DNA of 64,000 nucleotides from the NCBI RefSeq assembly GCF_014773265.1, contig NZ_JACWMY010000004.1, positions 248,001 to 312,000 of the forward strand, written 5' to 3'. Positions within the stretch are counted from its first letter, which is position 1. Each line of letters starts with the position of its first letter. Shown here one piece after another: positions 55,680 to 63,605 of the stretch. Source of the DNA: Mucilaginibacter pankratovii. GTDB taxonomy: Bacteria > Bacteroidota > Bacteroidia > Sphingobacteriales > Sphingobacteriaceae. The position numbers and the translations under genes were made by a program. The notes under the pieces are model-generated. The model was given only the letters and a program-made list of their open reading frames with translations. It did no database searches and had not been told where the DNA came from.

Positions 55680-56018
55680 ATGTCGCCGATATTTTTTAAA
55701 GTTGGAGCCGAATTACCCTTGATGGTGATTCCCAACACCGAGGCGCATTTAGATGGGCATGTGGTACTCACCTATACCTACAACATATACCGCGACGAAG
55801 GTTTTGAGGATGCGGCGATGATAAACCTGAAAGAAAAGGAATTGTTACTGGATAAAAAAAGGAGCCCAAACTATCTGGGCTACATCACGTTTGAGCAGCC
55901 CGGGAAACTTTTTACCTACACGGCAGACGGTAATCAGGAGCTCTCCACAGACGACGTACAGGAAGTTATCGAAAACATTAACCATCACCGCGAGCATCCC
56001 GGTTTATGGAGGATATAG
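55680..56018 (+). CDS. Small hypothetical protein (112 aa)
   Basis: A 112-residue cytosolic protein beginning MSPIFFKVGAELP. The chain is beta-rich with many conserved-looking aromatic residues (VLTYTYNIYRDEG, YLGYITFEQPGKLF), ending HPGLWRI. Not a known domain to me. ATG at 55680 is chosen over a TTG at 55653. Divergent from the 89-residue gene. Confidence 0.65.
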   Translation: MSPIFFKVGAELPLMVIPNTEAHLDGHVVLTYTYNIYRDEGFEDAAMINLKEKELLLDKKRSPNYLGYITFEQPGKLFTYTADGNQELSTDDVQEVIENINHHREHPGLWRI

Positions 56019-56060
56019 CGGGTAAAAGGTACCCAGGCTCGTTAGTTTCTTAATCCCGGA

Positions 56061-56684
56061 TCATTCCTTCCCCAAAAAGTAGGATACCCGGTTAGTGTTA
56101 TCATCATAAGTTACCGGACTTTTATGCCGGTTAAACTCAAAATAGCTTAACAACCCAAAATCTCCCGAACAGCAGGCTGTATGGGTGAACATCATCCCCA
56201 GCATCGTAAAACTCCAGTATGGCCCGGTAAATAATAACGCGATAAGCAGGCCCAGGGTGATCGCTACAAATGGCGCCAGCGCTACAATGGTAAACTCGCG
56301 TTTATTGGCCACAAACCTATCGGCAAGGGCCATAAAGTAAAACTTTTTAAGGTTGGCGTCGTAGGATGTATTTTTGGCTCCCTGCGAGCGGTATGCCAGC
56401 ACATGAATATATTCGTGCAGCGGGATGAGCAGGAACGCCAACCCGATGCCATAAGCCAAATACGAAAAGCCTTTGCCCGCACTAAAACCCTTGTTTTGAT
56501 GCAGGCTCAGTAAAAAATAAAACACCATCAATACCACTACAAGGGCGTTCGCCGCGAAATAAGCTATGGAGTATAAGGTGCTTTTTTTAAGGTAAGCCTG
56601 TACAAAGGGCACCAGCTCTAGGTGGTCCATTTTATCTAAAATCACGTAACCGTTCTCAGGTAGTTCTTCAGGGCTTAGCTGCAT
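56061..56684 (-). CDS. DUF3267 membrane protein with HExxH
   Basis: A 207-residue protein of the DUF3267 family with four predicted helices (about 34-58, 72-90, 125-150, 152-175). PLHEYIHVLAYRSQG has HExxH, so a membrane zinc protease is possible but not shown. The C-terminal CCSGDFGLLSYFEFN is conserved in the family. Convergent with the 112-residue gene. Confidence 0.85.
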   Translation of the reverse strand: MQLSPEELPENGYVILDKMDHLELVPFVQAYLKKSTLYSIAYFAANALVVVLMVFYFLLSLHQNKGFSAGKGFSYLAYGIGLAFLLIPLHEYIHVLAYRSQGAKNTSYDANLKKFYFMALADRFVANKREFTIVALAPFVAITLGLLIALLFTGPYWSFTMLGMMFTHTACCSGDFGLLSYFEFNRHKSPVTYDDNTNRVSYFLGKE

Positions 56685-56757
56685 AATTTAATGTTGTTAT
56701 TTGATGCTGTTGCCGATGAATTGTTACGGTAAACCTATCATAGGGGAGGACGAATCT

Positions 56758-57768
56758 TTACCGATCGTATTTCGCCAGTATAATATCTGCTTTGGTAGAA
56801 CCTGTTTTTTTCAATCGCTTCCAATCGGCAATTGCTGCCGGCTTTTTGCCGAGTATGAGGTTGCACATGCCTCTCATATATAAGCTATTAACGTCGTCTG
56901 GTTTATGCTCTAATATCTGGTCGTACAATAAACGGGCGTTTTCAAAGTCCCTGTTGTTGTAATACCTCAGCGCATCGTCTGATATGCCCATTAGCGGGAG
57001 TTCGATGGCTGAGGTAGAATAGCCGAGTTGTACGCTGGCCATCACAGATACGGTTCTTCCATCCAAAACTGCGGGTGTCCATTTTTTGCTTGCCTTTGTA
57101 AAAGCCTTTATAAAGGCCTTATCAAACTTTGGGCTGATGCCCTCAATTATTTTTACACTGTCGGCTATCCCATTTTTAAAAACTATAAAATTGGCCGACA
57201 AGCGGCCCGCCTTGCCATCCATACTCTGGCCAATATTACTGTAAATGTACCGTTGAAAATTCTCATCGGCAAAAGACGGGTATAATTTAGGGCTGCGATT
57301 ATAAATGGTGTCGCCATTTATGATGCTGTTAATGTCGGCTGCGCCCAGTTTTATAGCGGCCTGCACCACTTTTTCAGCAGAAAAATAAAATTTTAACGAT
57401 TCCGGTGTGATGTTTTTTCTGTCGGCTTTTTGCGTGAGCACCATTTTATCCGAGGAGAGTTCGTCGATCCTGAAAGAGTTGCTCGTCCACCCCTGTGGGG
57501 TTTTTATGTTTAGTTCGTTATTGGTTAAGTCGAATAGAAAAGCATCTCCCTTATCAAAATACTCCATGGAGGATTGTATTTTCTCGGGTTCGCTGAAAGT
57601 GTATTTGATATAATGGTACTTCATTAAATTATCCTCAGATAATTCAGAACCATCTTCATAGGTAACTTTCTCCAACACCCAGCTTTTCCAAAGATTGTTT
57701 TTGTCGATAACCTGTGCGGGTAATTTGATGCAGATAGTTAAAAGCAGTAATAAGGCGAGGTATTTCAT
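56758..57768 (-). CDS. Exported TonB-C-like protein with TPR tail
   Basis: A 336-residue protein with signal peptide 1-18 (CIKLPAQ). After an N-terminal stress-response-like domain, residues about 168-253 look like a TonB C-terminal domain (GRLSANFIVFKNGIADSVKI; KKWTPAVLDGRTVSVMAS) and about 255-330 like TPR units. TonB-C domains without a membrane anchor are frequent in Bacteroidota. Role unknown. Confidence 0.8.
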   Translation of the reverse strand: MKYLALLLLLTICIKLPAQVIDKNNLWKSWVLEKVTYEDGSELSEDNLMKYHYIKYTFSEPEKIQSSMEYFDKGDAFLFDLTNNELNIKTPQGWTSNSFRIDELSSDKMVLTQKADRKNITPESLKFYFSAEKVVQAAIKLGAADINSIINGDTIYNRSPKLYPSFADENFQRYIYSNIGQSMDGKAGRLSANFIVFKNGIADSVKIIEGISPKFDKAFIKAFTKASKKWTPAVLDGRTVSVMASVQLGYSTSAIELPLMGISDDALRYYNNRDFENARLLYDQILEHKPDDVNSLYMRGMCNLILGKKPAAIADWKRLKKTGSTKADIILAKYDR

Positions 57769-57876
57769 TAGATCATAGTTTACGGTTAAATATACCTATT
57801 GAAATAATAACGGCAAGTGATGTGGACAATTTAGCTCTCGGGCTGGTAGTCTTAGCTGAAAGCTTAAGTCATTGTA

Positions 57877-57899
57877 GGTCGAAGTTGTAAACTTCGACC
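57877..57899. repeat. Perfect hairpin GGTCGAAGTT/AACTTCGACC
   Basis: Ten-base arms with a 3-base loop (57877-57899) in a 246-base gene-free stretch (57769-58014). Nothing else is recognised in that stretch. Confidence 0.6.
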
Positions 57900-58014
57900 A
57901 GTGGGGGAGGAGAACGGCATAACATACTAACGGCAAAGCCACAAAAGTTTATACTTTTGATAATCAACCCCCGACTACTCAAATAAGCGCAGGGAATGAA
58001 AACCTTTGGTTACG

Positions 58015-58410
58015 ATGTCGAAAAAAACTTATACATGGATTTTCAGAATTGTATTAATCGCACTGGCGCTGTATGTTTTCATTGGGCATCTGGATATTAA
58101 AGCATAATCAAGCAGCCCTTCCAAAAAGATAAAGTATACATTCATATCTAAGGAAATAAATGGCGGCAGAAATCATCGGTCCGACGTGTATGTGCTTTAT
58201 AAGGATAGCGTATACCATGTTGACCTTCACCATAAAAACTATGACAAGATAGGACGAGGCATTTTGCCTGACCTGTACTATTCGGAAACAAAAGATTATG
58301 TTTTTGATAAAGATGCAGAAACGCGGCTTACCCTGGTCTTTTTAATCCTGGTGCTCGTTGTGATGACGTTTTTGCCTTTAGAAGAGTGGGAAAGGAGAAT
58401 TCGCGGGTGA
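58015..58410 (+). pseudogene. Membrane protein gene with an in-frame TAA
   Basis: An ATG at 58015 opens MSKKTYTWIFRIVLIALALY, one hydrophobic helix, ending at TAA 58105-58107. The same frame then runs uninterrupted to 58410 with no other stop, encoding a polar region (KDKIKYTFISKEINGGRNH approx.) and a second helix (LVFLILVLVVMTFLPL). The two parts fit together as a single 131-codon two-helix protein. So the gene is likely broken by a nonsense mutation, unless the stop is read through. The 58186 GTG could restart translation of the second half. The function of the intact protein is unknown. Confidence 0.65.
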
Positions 58411-58451
58411 CGGCAGCATGGGTTAATTTATGATACGTTTTACCACCGCTA

Positions 58452-58571
58452 CCGCAAGCGTCTCCGGCTTGTGGTGCCGTAATGCTTTAAAATGGCAGTA
58501 AGTAACTAATGCAAATACGCAATGCATAGTGGCTACCTTGCATGTGGGCCACAAGCCGGGGACGCTTGCGG
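58452..58571. repeat. 120-bp inverted-repeat element
   Basis: Arms of 23 bases (58452-58474 and 58549-58571) match at 22 of 23 positions, around a 74-base spacer. Arm core is CCGCAAGCG ... CCGGCTTGTGG. This lies in the 316-base gap 58411-58726. Non-autonomous MITE-like. Confidence 0.75.
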
Positions 58572-58664
58572 CAGCTGCACCAACCTTTTCATCTTTTTTC
58601 AACCCGCAAAACCACTTTGCAATAAGCTGTTTACACCCTGTTGTAGGGTCGGCGTAAAATTGAC

Positions 58665-58700
58665 ATTTGTTCGATCAATTGATAAATTGATCGAACAAAT
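58665..58700. promoter_or_regulatory. Perfect 16-bp-arm palindrome upstream of the Vps62-like gene
   Basis: ATTTGTTCGATCAATT at 58665-58680, GATA spacer, AATTGATCGAACAAAT at 58685-58700. The palindrome is AT-rich and ends 26 bases before the ATG at 58727. It fits an operator for a dimeric repressor or an mRNA hairpin; no regulator of the right type is adjacent. Confidence 0.65.
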
Positions 58701-58726
58701 TTTATTTAATCCTTAAACACAAAAAA

Positions 58727-59350
58727 ATGTCAGACCAGGAACCGATCATCATCAGATCATCGTTGTCAACAGCATTCTTAACCAACGATTTTAAAGGGCA
58801 ACCATCGTTGTATGTTAGTTTCACCAATCAATACAACTGGCTTTATAACGACAAGGGTAGCGGCGCGCGTGCAGACCTATCTGTTTTCCGGCCAAACCCA
58901 AGCGATAAGAGCTATTTTATCGTAGGCGATTACGCACAAGGCAATCACAGAGACCCAACAGGCTCATCACTTATCATAAAAGAGGTAAACGGCGATCCGA
59001 GAAACCCCATTTTAAAAGCGCCTTCCGATTATACCCTTCTCTGGAACGATCGGGGCACGGGCGGCAGATATGACGGCTCTTGCTGGAAGGCCGTTGCTCC
59101 GGATGGTTACCTGGCACTCGGTTTTGTGTTCAACAATAGTTATGGAAAACCCAATATTCCCAATTATGTGTGCATTCGTAAGGATTTTGTAACCGGCTCA
59201 TCGGCTGGCTCGCAAATTTGGAACGATGCCGGCACAGGTATCTCGAATGATCTGGAGCTTTTCGAGCTTGGAGGGGTATCCGGCGCATTTGTGGCTCAGG
59301 CCAATCACCAACCATATACCGGCACTGCGTATAAGTTAATTGTAACCTAA
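58727..59350 (+). CDS. Vps62-related (DUF946) protein
   Basis: A 207-residue cytosolic protein, no signal peptide. Two similar halves: YNWLYNDKGSGARADLSVF in the first and LLWNDRGTGGRYDGSCWKAV, then QIWNDAGTGISNDLELF, giving a repeated W-N-D-x-G-T/S-G pattern three times. VCIRKDFVTG and LALGFVFNN fit the Vps62/DUF946 fold known from eukaryotes and scattered bacteria. Possibly a lectin- or pore-former-like beta protein; the actual job is not known. No partner gene is adjacent. Confidence 0.75.
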   Translation: MSDQEPIIIRSSLSTAFLTNDFKGQPSLYVSFTNQYNWLYNDKGSGARADLSVFRPNPSDKSYFIVGDYAQGNHRDPTGSSLIIKEVNGDPRNPILKAPSDYTLLWNDRGTGGRYDGSCWKAVAPDGYLALGFVFNNSYGKPNIPNYVCIRKDFVTGSSAGSQIWNDAGTGISNDLELFELGGVSGAFVAQANHQPYTGTAYKLIVT

Positions 59351-59548
59351 ATATGGTTTCATTTACTGAATCGCGCTATCGCTCGTAAAGACGACGTGGA
59401 AAAGGTTGCTTAGTTCCTTAGCACTATCCTGCCCTAACTAAACCCGATAGCAGCGTAAAGCCCGCTTCTATCAGCGGCTTGCAGCGAATAGCGGGGCTGG
59501 CGGTACCGAAGCACCACTGGCTTTGCTTTTCAAATTAGCCTCTATCGT

Positions 59549-59630
59549 CGGTTAAAACCGACGGCAATGAAGGTGTGTAGCTGACTTATACCCTCAATCC
59601 ACCTTCATTGCCGTCTCATTTATGAGACGG
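59549..59630. repeat. Composite hairpin element with GACGGCAATGAAGGTG arms
   Basis: Within the 513-base gap 59351-59863: CGGTTAAAACCG (59549-59560), then perfect 16-base arms (59560-59575 and 59600-59615) with a 24-base spacer, then CCGTCTCATTTATGAGACGG (59611-59630). Third member of the family at 28085 and 34073. Nearby 59436-59510 has a GC-rich repeat-like block, and 59790-59830 has the tandem word GCACATCTGCA. Confidence 0.8.
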
Positions 59631-59836
59631 AAGCAAGGGCTTTTCTTTTCAAACGACCGCAACCCCTCCCTGTCTTTGCGCGCATCACCCTGCCACACCT
59701 TTCCCACGTGGGAGGGAAATACGAATGCGCATCAAGAAATCCCATAATCAGGCAAACAAGGTTCAGCCAACTGTCCCTCTCCCGTCACAAAAACAATCTG
59801 CACATCTGCATATTCGCACATCTGCACATTTACCCC

Positions 59837-59844
59837 TATCTTTG
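59837..59844 (+). promoter_or_regulatory. TATCTTTG promoter element of pruA
   Basis: Exact TAnnTTTG followed by CA, 19 bases before the ATG at 59864. Spacing and leader length are normal for Bacteroidota. Confidence 0.7.
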
Positions 59845-59863
59845 CAGCCTTAAATTATTACCT

Positions 59864-61501
59864 ATGCTTAAAGGATTTTTTAATGTTCCGGCGCCGGTAA
59901 ACGAGCCCGTTTTAAACTACGGCCCGCGCAGTGTGGAACGTGCAGCGCTTAGGGCAGCCCTCGAAGAGGCCCGCGCACAGCAACTGGATATACCCATGTA
60001 CATTGGCGCGGATGAAGTACGCACCGGCAAACTGGTAGAGCTTCGCCCGCCGCATGATCATAAACACTTGTTGGGCTCGTTCCATTACGGTGATAAAACA
60101 CACGTAACCGACGCTATTGATGCAGCTCTTGCTGCTAAAGCGGATTGGGAAAACCTGCCCTGGGAGCAGCGTGCAGCCATATTTTTAAAGGCAGCAGAGC
60201 TGATAGCAGGTCCGTACCGTTATAAACTGAACGCGGCTACCATGCTCGGCCAAAGCAAAAATGCTTATCAGGCCGAGATTGATTCGGCTTGCGAACTGAT
60301 AGATTTCCTACGCTTCAACGTGCAGTACATGACGGAGATCTACGCACAGCAGCCCCCCGTATCGGGCAAAGGTATTTGGAACCGCTTGGAGCAAAGGCCG
60401 TTAGAAGGTTTTGTTTTCGCGCTTACGCCGTTCAACTTTACGGCTATTGCGGGTAACCTGCCTGCCAGTGCCGCCATGATGGGTAACGTAGTGGTTTGGA
60501 AACCTGCCGATACACAGGTGTACGCCGCCAACGTAATCATGCAGATCTTTAAAGAGGCCGGCGTGCCCGATGGCGTGATCAACCTCATCTATGCCGACGG
60601 CCCCGAGGTAGGCGACGTGGTATTTAACCACCCCGATTTTGCGGGAATTCACTTCACCGGTTCTACCAAGGTTTTCCAGCACATTTGGCAAACTATTGGT
60701 ACCAACATACACAAATATAAAACCTACCCGCGCATAGTGGGCGAAACCGGCGGTAAGGACTTTGTGCTGGCTCACCCCAGCGCCAATGCCGACGCGGTTG
60801 CGGTTGCCCTGTTACGCGGCGCGTTTGAATACCAGGGGCAAAAATGTTCGGCAGCATCGCGTGCCTACATCCCGGCAAGCCTTTGGCCCGCAGTAAAAGA
60901 GCACGTGGTGCGCGAAATGGCCACCTTTAAAATGGGCCCGACAGAAGATTTTGAGAATTTTATTAATGCGGTGATCAGCGAGCTTAGCTTTGATAAACTG
61001 GCCAAATATATCGACGCTGCCAAAAAGGACAAAGGCGTTGAAATTATCGCCGGCGGTAACTACGATAAAAGCCAGGGCTGGTTTGTAGAGCCAACCGTAC
61101 TGCAGGTGCAGGACCCATACTACGTTACCATGTGCGAAGAGCTTTTTGGCCCCGTATTAACCATCTACGTTTACGAAGACGACAAATGGGACGAAACGCT
61201 CAGCATCATCGATAAAACTTCTATCTATGCGCTTACCGGCGCCGTGCTGTCGCAAGACCGCTACGCCATTGCAGATGCTACCTACAAGCTGCGTAACGCG
61301 GCTGGTAACTTCTACATTAACGATAAACCAACCGGTGCCGTAGTAGGCCAGCAGCCATTCGGCGGTGCCCGCGGAAGCGGTACCAATGATAAGGCCGGCT
61401 CGATGATCAACCTGCTGCGCTGGGTATCGCCAAGAACAATCAAAGAAACCTTTGATTCGCCTAAGGATTATCGTTATCCGTTCTTGACGCCGGAACGGTA
61501 G
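59864..61501 (+). CDS. pruA: L-glutamate gamma-semialdehyde dehydrogenase (1-pyrroline-5-carboxylate dehydrogenase)
   Basis: A 545-residue aldehyde dehydrogenase of the PruA/ALDH4A1 single-domain group, which oxidises proline-derived glutamate semialdehyde to glutamate with NAD+. ETGGKDFVLAHPSAN contains the general-base Glu, YQGQKCSAASRAYIP the catalytic Cys, and GEEL-like CEELFGPVL the cofactor Glu. ATG at 59864 follows a good promoter; the 52-codon upstream extension is repeat-derived and rejected. No proline dehydrogenase lies in the window. Confidence 0.95.
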   Translation: MLKGFFNVPAPVNEPVLNYGPRSVERAALRAALEEARAQQLDIPMYIGADEVRTGKLVELRPPHDHKHLLGSFHYGDKTHVTDAIDAALAAKADWENLPWEQRAAIFLKAAELIAGPYRYKLNAATMLGQSKNAYQAEIDSACELIDFLRFNVQYMTEIYAQQPPVSGKGIWNRLEQRPLEGFVFALTPFNFTAIAGNLPASAAMMGNVVVWKPADTQVYAANVIMQIFKEAGVPDGVINLIYADGPEVGDVVFNHPDFAGIHFTGSTKVFQHIWQTIGTNIHKYKTYPRIVGETGGKDFVLAHPSANADAVAVALLRGAFEYQGQKCSAASRAYIPASLWPAVKEHVVREMATFKMGPTEDFENFINAVISELSFDKLAKYIDAAKKDKGVEIIAGGNYDKSQGWFVEPTVLQVQDPYYVTMCEELFGPVLTIYVYEDDKWDETLSIIDKTSIYALTGAVLSQDRYAIADATYKLRNAAGNFYINDKPTGAVVGQQPFGGARGSGTNDKAGSMINLLRWVSPRTIKETFDSPKDYRYPFLTPER

Positions 61502-61504
61502 GCG

Positions 61505-61607
61505 AGCCCCCCAACCCCCTGAAGGGGAGAGCGGAGGAAATATCGAACACCGAATGTTGAATATCGAATGATGAAGTTGAACTTCAGCGTTTGATATTCA
61601 ATATTCA
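61505..61607. repeat. Intergenic GAATATCGAA-type repeats
   Basis: CCCCTGAAGGGG palindrome near 61516-61528 and then the words CGAACACCGAATGTTGAATA, ATCGAATGATGAAG, TGAAGTTGAACTTCA. This style of degenerate repeat is frequent at Bacteroidota gene ends. The 3' end of the following minus-strand gene (stop at 61608) borders it. Confidence 0.6.
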
Positions 61608-61952
61608 TTATTCGACATTATTGGTTCCTTCGCCAAAAATATTTTTGCTCCATCCTCTAAATTCGTAGTATTTGCCTTTGGGTTCGCCCGTCCAGCCGTT
61701 GATGCCTTTTTTAGGCAGCACAACGCCATGTATATAAGCAACAGGCAATAACGCCAGCCCAAGTAAGCCGAAGGCATACACCCTCCCTACATAAACCGAT
61801 AGCGCTATAATGATGCCGAGAGTAACAATATACTTTAATAGTTTACGCCATTTAGGGCTGCGTTCTTCAAAGTGCCCAAAGTAAATATGCCCAAGCAGGA
61901 AAAAGATAGTTACTACAGCTACTTCTACCCATAATGTATCGGTATTCCACAT
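61608..61952 (-). CDS. Small three-helix membrane protein (114 aa)
   Basis: A 114-residue protein with helices at about 9-25, 35-55 and 62-82, and a hydrophilic C-terminal tail (GEPKGKYYEFRGWSKNIFG). No family recognised. ATG at 61952. Confidence 0.7.
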   Translation of the reverse strand: MWNTDTLWVEVAVVTIFFLLGHIYFGHFEERSPKWRKLLKYIVTLGIIIALSVYVGRVYAFGLLGLALLPVAYIHGVVLPKKGINGWTGEPKGKYYEFRGWSKNIFGEGTNNVE

Positions 61953-62001
61953 AAATTGTCAATTGGTTTGGTAGTATAAAGATACTGCCTAAAAACAAAA
62001 A

Positions 62002-62025
62002 ATCCCAATCCGGGCGGATTGGGAT
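62002..62025 (-). terminator. Rho-independent terminator of the carbonic anhydrase gene
   Basis: Perfect 10-base arms ATCCCAATCC (62002-62011) and GGATTGGGAT (62016-62025) with T-run on the minus strand, 23 bases after the stop. Confidence 0.9.
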
Positions 62026-62048
62026 CAAATTCTTCAAAAACTCCCCCG

Positions 62049-62732
62049 TTAGCCAACGGGGGCTGGGGCGCTAAACCTAAACACCTCATCCAGTTGGGAG
62101 TTGTTGTTGGCGCTTACCTTCATATCGGTAATGATGCCCGTTGCCAGGCTATATACCCAGCCATGTACGCATAAGTCCTGCCCGTTTTGCCAGGCGTTTT
62201 GCACAATGGATGTTTTGCAGAGGTTGTTTACGTTCTCTATCACGTTAAGCTCTACCAGGCGGTCGCCGCGTTTGGTTTCGTCTTCAATGGCATCCAGTTC
62301 GCGGGCGTGTACGCGGTACACATCTTTAATGTGGCGGAGCCAGTTATCAATAATACCAAATTGCTTATTCGTCATGGATGCCAGTACGCCGCCGCAGCCG
62401 TAATGGCCGGTTACAATAACATGGCGTACCTGCAGCACGTTCACTGCATAATCCAGCACGCTTAGCATGTTCATATCCGTATGGATCACCATATTGGCAA
62501 TGTTGCGGTGTACAAAGATCTCGCCCGGCCGGGTATGGGTGATCTGGTTGGCGGGTACGCGGCTATCCGCGCAGCCTATCCACAAAACGGGCGGCTTTTG
62601 GCCATTGGCCAGGGTGGTAAAGTACTCAGGGTCTTCCTGCAGGGTTTCTTCCACAAACTGACGGTTTCCTTCCAGCAGACTTTCGTAAGTAATGTGGCTG
62701 GTGTCGTGTATGGGGTTGGTTTTTGCGCACAT
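62049..62732 (-). CDS. Beta-class carbonic anhydrase
   Basis: A 227-residue enzyme that interconverts CO2 and bicarbonate. Zinc ligands Cys54 (in GCADSR), His110 and Cys113 (in GHYGCGG), with the Asp56-Arg58 dyad intact. Cytosolic. Next to the YoaK gene, 23 bases upstream on the same strand, so a possible pair. Confidence 0.96.
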   Translation of the reverse strand: MCAKTNPIHDTSHITYESLLEGNRQFVEETLQEDPEYFTTLANGQKPPVLWIGCADSRVPANQITHTRPGEIFVHRNIANMVIHTDMNMLSVLDYAVNVLQVRHVIVTGHYGCGGVLASMTNKQFGIIDNWLRHIKDVYRVHARELDAIEDETKRGDRLVELNVIENVNNLCKTSIVQNAWQNGQDLCVHGWVYSLATGIITDMKVSANNNSQLDEVFRFSAPAPVG

Positions 62733-62755
62733 AATATAATATAGGTTTTATGATG

Positions 62756-63511
62756 TTACTCGGTTTTAGATAGTTTTCGCTTTGTTGGATAAAACAGCTG
62801 GTATATTTTATGGTATAATACCGGTAGCATATCGTAATACAAAATGGTTAGCAATATTACCGGTACAAAGTACAAAACTTTAAACTCATACAAATTAAAA
62901 AAGTAACCGCCAACCAGCCCGCCAAAAATAAAGAAGGTGAGGATGGTTACCCTTACATAAATTTTATTTTTAACTATTTGAGTATCTTCCGTGCGGGGAT
63001 GTATCCAATCGGCCAGTTCGCCGCCCAGGTCGGTAAACAAGCCGGTAAGATGAGTGGATTTTATTAACCCGCCCGATATATTGGATACCAGCCCATTCTG
63101 CAAACCCATGGCAAACAATAAGGCGGCAATTACTATCCGGCGCTCGTTTTGCGTTTCGTTATAAAAATTATTGCCGTAAAGGGCTACAAACAGTAGTACT
63201 ATGATCTCGATGATGATAGGTACCGAATGCGCCCGGTAGGTACTGATATGTTTTAGCGAGCGTACCACAAAGCTTGATACGAAAGAGCCCAGCATAAACA
63301 TCAGCAACCAAAAGCCAAATATAAGGATGTCGCGAATGTCTTGCTGAAGAATATTTTTGGCGAGGTTGGCAACGTGACCTGTTACGTTGGAAGTAAACGC
63401 CAGGAAAGCGAGGAGACCAACCACATCAATTATACCGGCAACAAATGCGGTGGATGAGGCCAGCATGAGGTTTTGTTTAAGAGATCTTTTCTTTTGCGGT
63501 TGCCTCAGCAT
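62756..63511 (-). CDS. YoaK/DUF1275 family membrane protein
   Basis: A 251-residue protein with about six helices; FVAGIIDVVGLLAF and FTSNVTGHVANLA form the conserved first region and GGLIKSTHLTGLFTDLGGELADWI the second, both characteristic of DUF1275. Function unknown. ATG at 63511. Transcribed ahead of the carbonic anhydrase gene. Confidence 0.93.
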   Translation of the reverse strand: MLRQPQKKRSLKQNLMLASSTAFVAGIIDVVGLLAFLAFTSNVTGHVANLAKNILQQDIRDILIFGFWLLMFMLGSFVSSFVVRSLKHISTYRAHSVPIIIEIIVLLFVALYGNNFYNETQNERRIVIAALLFAMGLQNGLVSNISGGLIKSTHLTGLFTDLGGELADWIHPRTEDTQIVKNKIYVRVTILTFFIFGGLVGGYFFNLYEFKVLYFVPVILLTILYYDMLPVLYHKIYQLFYPTKRKLSKTE

Positions 63512-63605
63512 AGTTTAATCAGCGTTTTAGTTACGTAACCATAAACTCACTGCCGCAAAAAAAGTTTAGCGGAATTTTAAAAACCTAACACCGGGGGGCG
63601 ATAAG

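Noticed and set aside
58186..58410. Second half of the interrupted gene as an independent 74-residue protein
   Set aside because: It begins at a GTG in mid-frame, and the frame continues unbroken upstream to the TAA that follows the 30-residue helix; a broken single gene is a better explanation.
59708..59863. N-terminal extension of pruA
   Set aside because: The 52 added residues are derived from tandem-word sequence and contain the promoter element; the conserved protein starts at 59864.
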